DNA of 64,000 nucleotides, taken from Mermis nigrescens. Its lineage: Eukaryota > Nematoda > Enoplea > Mermithida > Mermithidae. Every line of letters begins with the position of its first letter. Position 1 is the stretch's first letter. The stretch is from NCBI GenBank assembly GCA_036768485.1, contig JAVLUZ010000151.1:3993912-4057911 (forward strand). Direction: 5' to 3'. Both the position numbers and the translations under genes were made by a program. Below, in pieces: positions 1 to 11,962 of the stretch. The notes below the pieces were generated by a model. The model was not told the origin of the DNA, did no database searches, and saw nothing but the letters and a program-made list of their open reading frames with translations.

Positions 1-34
1 CGTTATTGAGTCGTAGGAGGAGTATATGATGAGT

Positions 35-445
35 AACAGTTTTTTGTACAGGTTCTCTTTGTACACGAAAAAGATGGTTTCAAAAAGTCTTTGTACATAT
101 TGTAGATGTAAATTTTCAAACACTAAATCTCGTATTCGACCTTTGGTAGTATGTGTACATATTAAGCTACTTTCTGAGTTTCTGACGAGAAAAACTACTA
201 AAAATTGTAGCAAAATAGCGCAATGCGCCGAAAAATTTGACATTTTTCCTTTCTAAATGCAATTTATGCCATTATTAAGACTATACAGAACACACAATTA
301 CTCATTTAAGCGCCGAAAATTTTCGGGAATTCTAGACCTTCTAACAATTTTTCCCAAAAATTTTTGTACATGTACAAAGACGGTCCCAAAAAGTCTTTGT
401 ACATCGGGAAAAATTTTTGCCGAATACAAAAAAAGCGTGATGACT
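35..445. repeat. Family E repeat copy
   Basis: Contains repeated TTTGTACA and TGTACAAAG motifs in both orientations (for example around 50-100 and 360-405), as in other copies at 11316, 37530, 38150 and 39264. Short ORFs here are repeat sequence, not genes. Edges are approximate. Confidence 0.6.
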
Positions 446-689
446 TAAAATATTTTTGCTCACATTACTAACACAAAATGTCTTATTTTAAACAAGGTAC
501 GTTTCACATTTTTTGAAAAGTACACATAAATGAAACTGCTTACATACGAGTATGTGTATAATGCATCGGTACTTTCATTGGAAAAATTTGAAAGTGTTTC
601 AGGCCAAGCTCAATTAAAAATCACTTCAAAAGATAGACTCAATAAATAAACGACAGAACACTCCCGAGTGAATTAACTTGACACGCACA

Positions 690-1055
690 TGTGCAGGTCC
701 GTATCTGGGATTCGGCCAAGGGGAGGGGGGGGCGGACCCAACATAAATTGGTCTATATCTCGGGAAATTCATTGGGATAGCTCGCAAAAACCACATTTTT
801 CGACATGCTCTATCCATTAAGATGATTAAATTGAAACTTCGAAAAATTTTTCTTTACTCAAAATGCTATAGAAAGTGTCGTTTTTTGGTCGCGCTTGAGC
901 CAAAATAATGGAAAAAACATTATATCTGGCGCGTGTACGTCAACGACAGGTAATTTTTTCATCTTTCCGTGCATTATCTTACCTTTTAAAATTTTTTCCG
1001 GCCAAGGGGGGGTTGACCGCCCCCACCCCCTAAAATAGGACCCTGCATATGTACA
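690..1055 (+). repeat. Family C repeat copy
   Basis: Begins near GGTCCGTATCTGGGATTCGG and ends near a C-rich stretch followed by AGGACCCTGCA. The same order of blocks is found at 28333 and 31135, and inverted at 2600 and 4535. It lies in Brr2 intron 19. Probably a short non-autonomous element; the class is not evident. Confidence 0.65.
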
Positions 1056-1462
1056 ATACATATGTAAAATATATCCATGCTCTATGACTTATGTGATTTA
1101 GGGTTCTTCAGTTATAAATAATCTGGATCACCAGCTAAACCTAAACAATACATACATATATATGTATGCACATGCATCACTACACATGTATCGATGTTGG
1201 TTTGCCAAAAAGTTTTAAGCCCATTTTATATCTGAACTAGGTTGCACACATTTCTCAACTTCTACTGACGTGATTTGGATACCAAGGTGCCTGCGTCGTA
1301 TGTACACATGTATCATTATAAATATAGATACTAGGAAAGTAAACACGAAACCGCTTATAATCTAGCTTGCATCTAATTTAAAACGCTAAGAGCTTAGAAA
1401 TACTCAATTAAATCGATGAATTGAAAAGTGGACATGAAACTTTTTTGGCAAAATAACGTCGA

Positions 1463-1815
1463 TATGAGACATGTACAATATGGGAATTCTAAGGGGAGTG
1501 AAATTTTAAAGTGCCTTTTTCAGCTTCAAAATTGTGGATACGCGTCAAAAACATCGTTTTTCGGCGTTTCTGACGATACACTATCTTTCTAGAGCATAAA
1601 AACCTGAAAAAATCGAAAATTTGAACAAATTGAACAAAATATAATTAAAAATGAATATTAAATTTGACACTTTGAGAAATATGTAGCTAAAAACAGTTAA
1701 AACAGCACCTTTTCTACGAATTTTTGGAAAATTTTTTGGAATCGGGGGCGGGGGATTTCTGGGCAATGATGATAACATTTCTGTAGGGGAGGGGAAGGTG
1801 AAACCCCCAGATCAT
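1463..1815 (+). repeat. Family A repeat copy
   Basis: Runs from a TGGGAATTC end through the blocks ATACGCGTCAAAAACAT, CTTTCTAGAGCATAAAAAC and TTGAACAAAATATA to a G-rich GGTGAAACCCCC end. At least ten other copies in the window share this order. It ends about 40 bp before the donor of Brr2 exon 19. Confidence 0.7.
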
Positions 1816-1856
1816 ATACGGTCGATAAACTATCAAAAAATAGCTGGCATCCGTAC

Positions 1857-2031
1857 CTGATGAACATATTTATGCAGCGGCTTGCCCATTTTCGGCATCC
1901 GAATTAGTTCGCCCAATTCATTTGGTCCTAAGTCGAACATTCGTTCGAAGGCGAAGCTTTTCTTTTCAATTTTCTTGATCACTTCTTCCGGTATTTTGCG
2001 GAACTGACGCAACGGACACATTGACTCCCAC
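1857..2031 (-). CDS. SNRNP200: Brr2 exon 19 (last in window): end of first Sec63 segment seen
   Basis: Encodes [20 protein letters not shown] through HKYVHQ, a very conserved part of the first Sec63 unit. The acceptor CCTATAG precedes G|TGG, which completes the ATG split from exon 18; the donor is CAG|gtacgg. The next exon must lie beyond the left edge, at least 1.85 kb away. Confidence 0.97.
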
Positions 2032-2599
2032 CTATAGGATAGATTTAACATAGTCTACATGTTTATTGTAATGGCCCCTGATACCAAATCTCATTCTACT
2101 TTTATTGCTTATTGTAGCATTATTCTATAAATTTGATAGGTAATTTTTTGAAATGATAAATATATTTAAAATCATACAAAATTATAATGAAAAATAAAAA
2201 ATATTTACTTATTTTATTGTTATCTACATACTTTATTACTTATTTTATTGCTTATTCTAATTATAACGATTTTTTCAAAGAAATTTTTGAAATCATGCAA
2301 AACGTTACGAGTAGAGTTCAAATTTCGGGTGAGCGGTAATCGGCCATTTTTGCGAGACGGATTACTCACTAATATTCTGTATCCGAGAATAAACCACGCT
2401 GGCACAATATAATCCTATCTCAGGCATCGAAAAAATGTTTTCTGATTGCAATCCACGAAATACATTGAAAAACTGAAATTAACATTTACCAAAATACATA
2501 TACAGTGAGTAAACTAATTTAATATTTCGAAATTAAGAACAGACAATGTTCGTTTAAGTATCAAATGATCGGTTTATACATTTTACAGTAAATACGTAC

Positions 2600-2945
2600 A
2601 CAGGGCCGTATTTAAGGGGGCGGGGAGGGCGGCCGCCCCTCCTTAATCGAAAGAAAATTTCATGGGTAAGATAATGCGCGGAAAGATGTTAAAATCGCAT
2701 GTCTTTGTCGTCAAATCTTGAAATTTTCGGCGTTTCGCGCTAGATATGATGTTTTTTCCATAATATTGGCTCACGCGCAACCAAAAAATGGCACTTTTAT
2801 AGCTTTCTAAGTGAGAAAAACTTTTTTGAAAAGTTCGGATTTTTAATCTCAATGGATAAAGCATGTCGAAAACGTCGACGAATTTCCTGATATAGGCCAA
2901 TTTATGTTGGACCCCCTTGGCCGGATCCTGGATACGGGCCTGTAT
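2600..2945 (-). repeat. Family C repeat copy
   Basis: Inverted relative to the 690 copy: GGGCCGTATTTAAGGGGGCG at the left end, GGATCCTGGATACGGGCCTG at the right end. It lies in Brr2 intron 18. ORFs across it are shadows. Confidence 0.65.
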
Positions 2946-3192
2946 GTACATGTTTACATACATAAATACACATCTAAATTATGTACGTGCATCATAAAGA
3001 TATACATAACCCAAGGATAAAAGACAGAACTTTACCATGCCATGATGCCGTTAATTTTAATTTTGCTTCAAAACAATTCGTTTAATTCTAAGCTGGCATA
3101 ATTAAGCTAATAAAAGTTGGTTTCTTAACAAAGCTTAATTTCATTGTAAAGTAAAGAGATCAATAAACATTGACACATGTATGTATGTAAAT

Positions 3193-4504
3193 CAGTGATC
3201 GCACGGGGTCAGATTTTCACCCCGATCGGGGTCGGGGTCGGGGATGAAAAACCCCGGTTTTCGGGGTCGGGGTCGGGGTTGAAGATTAACAATTAACATT
3301 GCATGATTACATACCAATTTGAAAAGGATAAAAACGATACCTTCACTTGTTTGTAGAGCATACTAATAAAGCTGGTTATGTTCAACATTTTATTTTCATT
3401 CCAAGTTCAAGCATGGTTTTAGCAATTTAACATTACTTTCAATTTTAATCACTAATCGCTCTCGCTTTTTCGTATTCTTCCACAGTTTTTTCATAACGGT
3501 TTTCTATGGCGCACTGATTGTAGAGGAGCCAATGGCGCGAAGCGCCGAAAATTTTCGAAATTTTTACCGTCTTCATGTAGAATTTACGCCTTTTTAATGA
3601 CAAACAGTTCGGAAATCATAAGTGGCACAAAGCATCAAGAAATTCAGTCATATTTTACCGCACTAAGACAATAATCGGCGGTGCTAAGCGCAGGAAAATT
3701 TTGACGTTTTTACTCGTTTGAACTCAATTTATACCGCTTAAATCATACAGAACAGATAAACTAATTCCGGACAAGAAAATTTGGCCTTTCCTTTCATTTA
3801 AAATAGAATTATGTGTCCTTGTAAAGAAAGATAAACAAAGCAGAGAATAGATAAATTGGTACGCAAACATTTTCGCAATTTTACTATTATGTTCAACAAG
3901 CATGTGCAGTTTCATTCAATGAACTAATAGTGCATTAAATCACTAAAGTGCTGCGAAGTGCTGGATTATTTTGACAGATTCAAGCTTTTAAATTCATTGG
4001 ATCTGTATAACAATAAATAATAATGACTCGGCGCGAAGCGCCGGAAAATTTTGACGTTTGTGCCTTTTTAAACTCAATGTTCTAGACACATTGCGCCAGG
4101 AAAATCAACATAATTTCTGAAAAATTCCGGGGGGCATGTGCCTCCATTCCCCCCCGGCTACGCCTGTGATTCCGCAGTAATTTCGGCGCACTTCATAATG
4201 GAAAATATGCGAACATGTATGTACGTCTTAACAACATGGCGACCAGGCGTACTTTTTATGAAATATCGCGAGTGTCGAGTTTAACATATTGATTTTGCTG
4301 GTGAATGAATCGTCCTTGTTCCGAATTTATTTGCTATTTATACAATTCTTCTATGTACCAACAAATAAAATGCTGTATTTCATCCCCGAAAAAAGGTTCA
4401 ACCCCGACTCGAAAAATCATGCCCCCGGTCGGGGGTCGGGGTCGGGGTTTAGGCCGGGGTTTTTCGGGGTCGGGGTCGGGGTCAGGGTCCCCGTACGATC
4501 ACTG
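3193..4504. mobile_element. Non-autonomous hAT-like element with G-rich ends (GGGGTCGGGG type)
   Basis: Terminal inverted repeats begin CAGTGATCG and continue into runs of GGGGTCGGGG at both ends (3209-3285 and 4426-4495). A perfect 8-bp duplication, ATGTAAAT, sits at 3185-3192 and 4505-4512. An 8-bp duplication and a CAGTG-type start are hallmarks of the hAT superfamily. The 1.3 kb interior has no recognisable transposase and includes two GGCGCGAAGCGCC motifs (near 3535 and 4030). Confidence 0.85.
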
Positions 4505-4534
4505 ATGTAAATTAATTTCATACATACGTATGTG

Positions 4535-4915
4535 CAGGGCCGTATGTATTTAAGAAGGGCGGCCGCCCCTGCCCCTTGACTTTACCGTAAAAATATTTTG
4601 ACGGATAAGATAATGCACGGAAGGACAAAGAATCGCATTTTTTCCAGCAAACCATCAGACTTTCGGCGCTTCGTGCCGTATATGAAGTGTTTTCTATAGT
4701 TTACCTCAAGCGCGACTAGAACATGGCATTTTCACAGCCTATTTAAAAATAATAAAATTTTGTTCGAAAAGTTAGAATTTTATGAGCTTGACGGATGGAG
4801 TATGTTCAAAATCATAGAAAAATGCGGTTTTTACGGAAATCCACCATGAGATTTACGAGATATTAAGTAATTTATCTTGGGTCCGCCCCCTCGACCGAAT
4901 TTTGGATAAGGGCAT
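4535..4915 (-). repeat. Family C repeat copy
   Basis: Left end GGGCCGTATGTATTTAAG, right end with CCGAATTTTGGATAAGGG; internal blocks as at 2600. It abuts a family D copy at its right end. Confidence 0.6.
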
Positions 4916-5292
4916 TACCTCCAGCTGAAATGTCAGCCAGACAGGTGCTGTCCGGCAATTTTGAGCGGTCGGAACATTTTCGCATCATCCGTGAGGTCAA
5001 AAGCAGTAAAAATTTCAAATCAATTTTATGTACTTTTTACTCAAAACGCATTCAAAACTGATCAATTTCTGTATTTTTTATTGTTAAAAATGATATAATG
5101 CGGTCAAAATGGGCTAAAAATGTCTTAAAATGCGATATTACCACAAAAAACGTTTTATAGACTATTTTAACCATTTAACCAATTGAATAGCAAAAAAATC
5201 GTGAACTCTAAATTTACTGCTTTGAATTTCTGGGATTTTACCCCTCCCTCCCACCGACCCTGACGTTATGCATCTATGATAAGGGCCTGTAT
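4905..5292 (+). repeat. Family D repeat copy next to a Brr2 donor site
   Basis: Shares the blocks GCCAGACAGGTGCTGTCCGG, a TATAATGC...AAAATGCGATATTACCAC stretch and an ending CCACCGACCCTGACG with copies at 8690 (inverted) and 17258. Its right end is about 15 bp from the 5' splice site of Brr2 intron 18. Confidence 0.65.
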
Positions 5293-5307
5293 GTGTATGA
5301 TTATTAC

Positions 5308-5498
5308 ATCCTACGGTCAACCATTTTGCACAGAGCCAAAGCCTTGTGAGCCAGCTGAGCCCAACCACGATGAAGGACGATTTCGAAAATGGCTCTGAAA
5401 AGACGACCGGCCGACTGTGAAATGAACACCATGTCCGACTGCAAAGCGAATCCATCTAATTTCAATTGAGAGATGTAGGATTGCAGAAGAATGTTCGT
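5308..5498 (-). CDS. SNRNP200: Brr2 exon 18: first Sec63 unit
   Basis: Encodes [20 protein letters not shown] through [10 protein letters not shown], aligning with the conserved block that follows EEPSAK in animal Brr2. Acceptor TTTTAG|ACG, donor AT|gtaata. The ATG codon is split with exon 19. Longer ORFs over this exon are in other frames and are shadows. Confidence 0.96.
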
Positions 5499-5555
5499 CT
5501 AAAAGAACAGGTGAATACACGAAAAAAGATAAGTTAATTATCATGAACGAGAGCA

Positions 5556-5795
5556 GACATGTAACAGGGGGTGAAAGGGTGAGGGCGGATCTCCCACCCA
5601 AAGTTGGTCGTCCCCCCAATCCTCTCAAAGTCAGAAAAATTTTGACCTTCCCCTCCGATTTTGAGAAAAACTGCGATTTTTGGCCGTTTTAGGTGCTTTT
5701 TAGTCGTTTTTTGCCGAAAATTTGAGGTCATTCCCCCCACTAAAAATGGTCCGGAACCCCCCTCCCAAAATTTCGAGCAGTTACATGTATGACCA
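5556..5795 (+). repeat. Family B repeat copy
   Basis: Starts GTAACAGGGGG and ends near AGCAGTTACATGTATG. It contains the characteristic CACCCAAAGTTGGTCG block and a second, related block near its right end. Other copies are at 5831/7311, 26258, 36240 and 39140, all in this orientation. Confidence 0.65.
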
Positions 5796-5857
5796 AAAGA
5801 TTCTTTTGAAATATGGGATAATGTGTACATACACGTAACAGGGGAATGGGGGATCCT

Positions 5858-7310
5858 CAGTGATCGACCGGACTCAAAAAAACGGGCCCGGGCTTACATG
5901 CTTAAGTTGTATATACATACGTGTATACCAAATATAGGTATTAATTCAGGTCTGACGAATGTTTACGTATTGCCTATATACATATGTGTATAATTAGTAC
6001 AAACATCAATAAACAATACATGTACTAAGTTTAGACAGATATAGTAAGACAAAAATATATACAAAATTTTAAATCAAATATAAGTTAAAGATTCAAGATA
6101 GGTCATGACAAGATATAATCATAATGGTAAGATAATGCTTTATTATAAGCCTTTGCCATCTATGTATATATTTCTAAAATTAAATTTAGCTTAGCTTTTA
6201 TCATAGAAAAGTTTGCCATTTAAGAATATATTTCTAAAATTAAATTTAGATTAGCCATACGCCAAGTGATCAATCGATGCTAGGGATTCCGACCATTTTT
6301 CACCGTCCATTCCATGACCTTGACTACAGCTTGAAGAATAATTAAATTCATTTTTCATAAGCAGTATTTTTGACACAAACAAGCAGCTTCCGTTAACATG
6401 GTCATCAAAGTAATTATAAAAATTCTGGGCGCTTTGCGTAATTAATTTCTCAGCAAAGTCATTTATTTTATTTCATGTGCATGATTAAAAAGGACCTAGC
6501 AGCTTTATTTCAGTGATTCTAGCGTTCTTTGCTTGGGCCTTCCGAATTTTCAAGTGCTGTTTTATGTTACATTATCATAAAAAGGCAAGATAAATATTAA
6601 GCACTCATTACATCAGCTGATTCCAGCGCATCCCATAATTTCGATGTGATATTCTAACAAATTATAGATCCACTGACGCCTGTGGTTAACACAGTTCTGT
6701 AAAGAATTTGCAATACACGTTTAAGGGCAAGAAACGTGAGAATATGGCTAGCCACAAAATTGAATAATAGATGTCCTAAAATAATTTTAGTTTTTAATTG
6801 TATGTGACAGAAATCTTAACGAATTATAACAAATCTAAAATCTCAGCTGATCCCTGCTGCACTTCTGGGACTGGATGGAAAGTTTTTTGTTATAAACCTT
6901 CGCAGTGCCACCACCTGCTACATATGCTGCAACGATCGATCACTATTCATGCTGCACAGTATTTATATGTTTAAATACATATCAGACTTAGTTGGACTGC
7001 ACTGCAGTCATTTAAAGTGAAATGACGCATAAAAACAGAGATGCTGAAATAAAAAGTAAATATGAACTCGATGTATGTATAGAGCTAGGAGGATATTACG
7101 ATGATCAGATGTGTACAGGAAGGCCCAAAATAGTCCGCACTAGCAGTTTTAATCCTTTTTCAGAGACCAATGTTGCTAGCGTGATGATACCATTCGAACA
7201 TTCTAAAAGTTTTAAAACTTTGTTAATAATTAGGCCCGGGCCTGGGGCTTTTCAGCCGGGCCCGGGCCTGCCCTGACTGGCTCGGCCCGGGTACCCGGTC
7301 GATACTACTA
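5858..7310. mobile_element. Non-autonomous hAT-like element with G-rich ends (GGGCCCGGGC type)
   Basis: The ends are CAGTGATCGACCGG at left and the inverted CCGGTCGATACTACTA at right, each beside GGGCCCGGGC-rich DNA (5884-5895, 7232-7290). The flanks GGGATCCT and GGGATCCC match at 7 of 8 bases. The interior holds no recognisable transposase; the ORF at 7022-7276 runs into the G-rich end and is not called. Confidence 0.7.
6165..6255. repeat. Two-copy tandem repeat
   Basis: TTTGCCAT followed by ATATATTTCTAAAATTAAAT and TTAGCTTAGC or TTAGATTAGC occurs twice, spaced about 57 bp. It lies inside the hAT-like element. Confidence 0.6.
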
Positions 7311-7943
7311 GGGATCCCTACCCAAAATTGGCCGCCCCCCACCCTCCCCCCCCAAAAAAGCTAGAAAATTTCTGACACTCCCCCATTTGTTAAAAAAATT
7401 GAATTTTTTGGCCGCATAAAGCATTTTTTGGCCAAAAATTGGAGGACATCAACCCCTACCTAAAAGTGACCGGGGATCCTCACCCAAAATTTCCAGCCGT
7501 TACATATATGAACGTGTGCATACGTAACCTACGTATGCGTATCAGAGATTTTGATTCCAAATTTTTCCATGCTTGTTATCTAAAAAGCCCATGCATGATT
7601 TACCCTGACACAGTCGAAAATCAAAATCTTAAAAATCACATGATCATAAACATCAATGATCAAATTATACATAATTCTTATGAACAAAAAGGGGCATACG
7701 TATGTGTACATAATTGCGAAACCTAATTCTTGATAAAAAAAACCATAAGATCCTATAATCAAAAATATATAATATTCGAATGACAAAAGCTTAAAAGCTC
7801 AAAATAATAAAAGGAAAGAAATGGATCAAAGATTCGGGAAAACGCTTATGGATCCTGTTTTGGAGCTGCTACGACGGTGTTGACTTTCCACAGAATGCTC
7901 GAGTAGGTATGTATATTTACATAATAGTACAATATGTAATTAC

Positions 7944-8291
7944 TTTTGCGCTCGGCTCCTCGATACTTTCTTTTATCGGAATAGGAACCCTCTCGGCTAG
8001 CTTTTGCAATTCAAGTTTCTCCTCCTCTCTGACTCCGATCAAGCGAAATTCAGAAGAGAGGGAGAAGACGCGAAACAGTTCGATTTCGGACAAAGTAGGC
8101 TTCAACAACTGATTATAGGTCTGCATCGACTCGAACGTACAGTAATAGTAACTGGCAATGCGACCCAATTCTGTGACCTGAAAATTGCCCGTTTTCCTGT
8201 CATATTTGATCAGATTTCCCTTGTCCAAGCTCACAGCAGCCGTATGTATAAGATCAGCTCTTCGCTGCTCCAACAAACGGTCTTTTTCCAA
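7944..8291 (-). CDS. SNRNP200: Brr2 exon 17: winged helix and start of Sec63 unit
   Basis: 116 codons, from [20 protein letters not shown] through [13 protein letters not shown] and the invariant [20 protein letters not shown] to EEPSAK. Acceptor TTTTTAG|TTG, donor AAA|gtaatt; phase 0 at both ends. The TTG is an internal leucine codon, not a start. Confidence 0.97.
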
Positions 8292-8689
8292 CTAAAAAAT
8301 GAATATACCACAATGCATATAATTTAATAAGATCAGATCTTGAAAAAATAGATTAAACTACGTATGATTTTAACACTGAAAAGGTGTAGAAGTACTTCGT
8401 CTAACGCACTTACGTACATAGACATATACATCACATACAATTAGGGGCGTAAGCCGGATTTTATTTTTCGATGGGGAGGGGGCGAAAATTTTGAAGTCCT
8501 ATACCCGAGAACCGTTAGGAGATACACGGAAATGACGACATTTTTGAGCGTTTCACGACGAGATCGAAACAATGGTGAAAACAAAATATTTAAAAAAATC
8601 GATTTTTTCGCAGATCAAATTGAGATATAAAAAATTACCATTTAAGTCATCATAAATGAACGAAAATGAAAGCATTAAAAAATGTCGAC

Positions 8690-9120
8690 ATTTGGGACTT
8701 AGGTGCACAAAGTCAGGGTCGGCGGGGGGGGGGGTGAAATCCCAAAAATCCAAAACAGTAAATTTAACGTTCACGATTTTTTCTGCTGTTTTAATGATCA
8801 AAATGGTCGACAAAGCCTATAAAACATTTTTTCGTGGTAATATCACATTTTAAAAGCATTTTTGACTGCATTATAACACTTTTAACACTGAAAAATGCAA
8901 AAAGTTATCAATTTTGGGCGCTTTTTGAGTAAAAAAGACTTAAAAGTACTAATCGCGAAAAAATCTGACAATTTTTCTGCTTTTGACCTGACCTTTTTAC
9001 CTTTAAACGTTTTGACCTTTTAACCTGCAAAAAAACGTTCCATCAGCTCAAAATCGCCGGACAGTACCTGTCCGGCTGACCCTTCAGGAGGGTAATGCCC
9101 CCTCACCCCCTATGTGCATG
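8690..9120 (-). repeat. Family D repeat copy
   Basis: Inverted copy: GTGCACAAAGTCAGGGTCGG at left, through GGTAATATCACATTTTAAAA, to GACAGTACCTGTCCGGCTGA and TAATGCCCCCTCACCCCCTA at right. It lies in Brr2 intron 16. Confidence 0.65.
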
Positions 9121-9401
9121 TATGATTTGGGAGCTTGACAACTGCTGTATTAAAGTTCGAGATTTCAGTAAAATTGTAACTGGAGCTTTTTGCTTGAATT
9201 GTTGGGGCTAATTCGTTTCCTTTTTGGAAATTCAAGACTCCACATCCTTATTTATTTGCCTGCATTAGACTTCCACGTCATTAGCGTTTTCTGCCTTAAA
9301 AAATGCCAATTCATTTCCAAGTCTCCTGCAAACTTTCCAAGTTTCCAAGTCTTGTTTTATTTCTTCTTTCCAGGCTCATGGACCTTTCAAGTCCTTCCTA
9401 C

Positions 9402-10067
9402 CACAGGTGGGCAATGCCGCACCACCGGCGCCACCGGGTGGCGCCAGAAGGTACTTCGGTACCTTCAGAACCCCAGCTGGGTGGCGCCAGAAAAAACAGT
9501 TTTTGACTGGGGGTGTAGAATTCTTCGACCCAAAAATAAAATAGTGAGAAAATGATACAACCAACCAACCAACTAGCCAACCAACTAACCGGCCAACTAG
9601 CCAACCAAACAACCTGCCAAACCACAAACCAACTAACCAACTAACTAACCGGCCAACTAGCCGACCAAACAACCAACCAACCACCTACCCAACCAAACAA
9701 CTAACCAACTGGCCAAACAAACAACCAACCGGACAACCAACTAACCAACCTTTCAACCAACCAACTAGCCAACCAACCATTCAACTAACCGGCCAACCAA
9801 CCAGCAAACTAGCCAATCGCTCAACCAACCAAGCAACAAACCGGCCAACTAGCCAGCCAACTAAGTAACCAAACAAACAACCAACTACCCAACCAAACAA
9901 CTAAAAAACTGGCCAAACAAACAACCAACCAACCAAGTAGCCAACCAATCAATCAACTAACTAGCCAACCAAACAACAAACTAGCCAACCGCTCAACCAA
10001 CCAACCAACCAACCTCAACAAAAGGAACCCCGGTACCTTCAGAACCAAAATCCATTGCCCAGGTATG
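9402..10067. mobile_element. hAT-like element carrying a CCAA satellite
   Basis: The ends CACAGGTGGGCAAT and (inverted) ATTGCCCAGGTATG match at 11 of 14 bases. The flanking 8-bp duplication CTTCCTAC is perfect (9394-9401, 10068-10075). Internally, GGTACCTTCAGAACC appears near both ends in the same orientation (about 9457 and 10032). A related inverted copy lies at 29657-31025. Confidence 0.8.
9556..10015. repeat. CCAA-type simple satellite inside the hAT-like element
   Basis: About 460 bp built from CCAA with interspersed CTAG and CGG variants (for example AACCGGCCAACTAGCCAACC). The open frames over it (Trp/Gly/Val-rich on the minus strand) are low complexity and not genes. Confidence 0.85.
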
Positions 10068-10075
10068 CTTCCTAC

Positions 10076-10939
10076 AGAATGTTTCAATGTCAATTTACAA
10101 AAACAAATTTAAAACATTTCCGTACACATACGTCATTCTTTGCCGACATTCTTAACGTTGCAGCGAGAAATGTCCGAAAGCGAATGGGGGAAAATCGCAA
10201 AAAAATGACCGAAAATTCATTCTGGGGCCTGTCGGATTTTGTGGTTTTTTCTCGGACGCCGATTACTAGAGGTCCTCCCAAACCTATGTTTAGTTGTTTA
10301 GTTTACAAGAGAAGAATAAAAATTAATTGGAATTTATCTGGGATAATAAGATAAGATAAAGTCAAAAAATAATTGAAAATCGGAAATTTTGTAAGACTGC
10401 ATGAAATTGAGTAGAAAGTGAATTCGTATTGTTTAACGCTTTATTTTACCACTCGTACTAGTTTTTCATTTTGGCTAGAAAAACTCATTTGCTGACCCCT
10501 CTCCGCACCGGTCATCATATGCATCTGTAACGATGACTTCTTTTGCACCAGCGTACTAATTTTATGCTATATAGATACCCCGCGCGAGAGTACCTATTTA
10601 CACATGATATGCCTTATTTTGACGAAACTAAAGCCCATTTCAAAATTAGAATTATAAATAAATGGATGACGCTTGTATGAAAGTTTGCGCGTCAATAAGT
10701 TATTACTGGAATCAGTGACACGCGTGATTCCTGAAAATCAGTATTTATCTCAATTACCTCCTTCAATGAAATTTTCAACGTGCAACTTAAAATCGATTCA
10801 GACTAAATGCAAATTCTCAAGCTTTAGAATTTGTCGAAACTATTTTTGAATTTATAAAAACTGCAAATATTCGTTTTTCGATCTTTCTCGGCAATTCTTC
10901 TCCGCGAACGAACGATTTTTCAAGAAATTCTATTACCAA
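10076..10939. other. Intron 16 stretch without recognised features
   Basis: No coding homology seen on either strand and no copy of the repeat families named here. The 99-codon ORF at 10055-10354 crosses the end of the hAT-like element and is not supported. Confidence 0.4.
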
Positions 10940-11300
10940 AATGCATGCACAGCATGGGAATTCAAGGGGGAAGGTGAAATTAAAAAGTGCCTTTTGGGTT
11001 TAAAAATGGTAGGTACGCGACAAAAACAACGTTTTTCAGCGTTTTTGACGTACTCTATGCTCTACCTTTTTAGAGCATAAAACATAAAACATTTCGAAAA
11101 AATCAAAAAGTCGGAACAAGTTGAACAAAATATAGTCAAAACATGAGTATAATGGCGTGAACCGCCGAAAATTTGGCACTTTTGAGCAAATAGATAGCTG
11201 AAAACGCTTTAGAAAGCATCTTTTCTTCAATTTTTTAGAAAATTTTTCGGAACTTTCAAAAAATCGCTAATTCTGGGGTGTGAAACCCCTCTCCAAGATC
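10940..11300 (+). repeat. Family A repeat copy
   Basis: Starts GCATGCACAGCATGGGAATTC and ends GTGAAACCCCTCTCCAAGAT. It has all internal blocks of the family. Confidence 0.7.
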
Positions 11301-11315
11301 ATGTATCATTACCAA

Positions 11316-11480
11316 CACTGTTTTTTTATTTTTGTATGGGACAAAGATTTTGAGGTTCGTACAAAGATTTTCGGAGCGATCTTCATACATACATCTTTGT
11401 ATACAGAGTATAGGCAGTTTTTAGCCGATTTTCGTTTGTACAAAAAAATCGAAGTTTTTTGTACAAAAACCAAAACAGTG
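11316..11480. mobile_element. Short hAT-like MITE (family E related)
   Basis: 165 bp with termini CACTGTTTT and AAAACAGTG, and a perfect 8-bp duplication ATTACCAA at 11308-11315 and 11481-11488. The interior has TACAAAG and TTTGTAC motifs as in family E, which gives that family a plausible class. Confidence 0.75.
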
Positions 11481-11717
11481 ATTACCAACTTATTTTTCAT
11501 AAGACAACTATGTATCTAGTTTTTGGTAACGTTAGTATTTATGATTCCATTAGCCGTCTGCAATAGTAATGTTTTTCGCTATTCATGCGGTACACTGTGT
11601 TGAGGCTAGTGCTGTTGGGACTTTCTCCTCGATTTCCTTATATCACAACAGACGTTAACTTTGTTTCTCGAATTACCGCTAATATGGTGTACTTGGAAAT
11701 ATTCTTGGCCGGCATAC

Positions 11718-11962
11718 TTGGGCAGCAAAAAATTCCGGGGGGGAGGGGTGCAAGATTTTTCAAAGGTCAAAAACGGTTCTTAAAAATGGTGGTGTGGCGA
11801 AAAAACACCATTTTTTAACGTTTCTCATCGAGCACTATCCATTAACTTCAAAAATTGCGAAAAAAAACGAAAAAAAAATTTCAAAAATTGAATTCTGGGG
11901 GGGGTATTTTGGTTTCTCGGGGGTGCATAACCCCCAAAACCCCCCTCCCTTCACGCCCAGGT
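11718..11962 (+). repeat. Family F repeat copy
   Basis: Contains GTTTCTCATCGAGCACTATC and an ATTGAATTCTGGGGGGGGTA block, also found at 52880 (inverted) and 63700. Just right of it (about 11985-12000) is GGTTCGAGTCC, a B-box-like motif without a full tRNA fold. Confidence 0.6.

Larger units (their letters stand above)
5831..7515 (+). repeat. Family B copy split by a hAT-like insertion
   Basis: The left piece, 5831-5857, is the family B start (CGTAACAGGGG...GGGATCCT). The right piece, 7311-7515, resumes with GGGATCCCTACCCAAAATTGG and ends in the family B end CCAGCCGTTACATATATG. The element at 5858-7310 interrupts it. Confidence 0.65.

Noticed and set aside
3209..3285. G-rich stretches as CpG islands or promoters
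   Set aside because: These and similar tracts (4426, 5884, 7232, 19250, 49155, 49945) pair up as ends of transposable elements.
7022..7276. 84-codon plus-strand ORF
   Set aside because: Lies within a non-autonomous hAT-like element and ends in its GGGCCCGGGC terminus.
9376..9684. Trp/Gly/Val-rich minus-strand ORFs
   Set aside because: Translation of the CCAA satellite.
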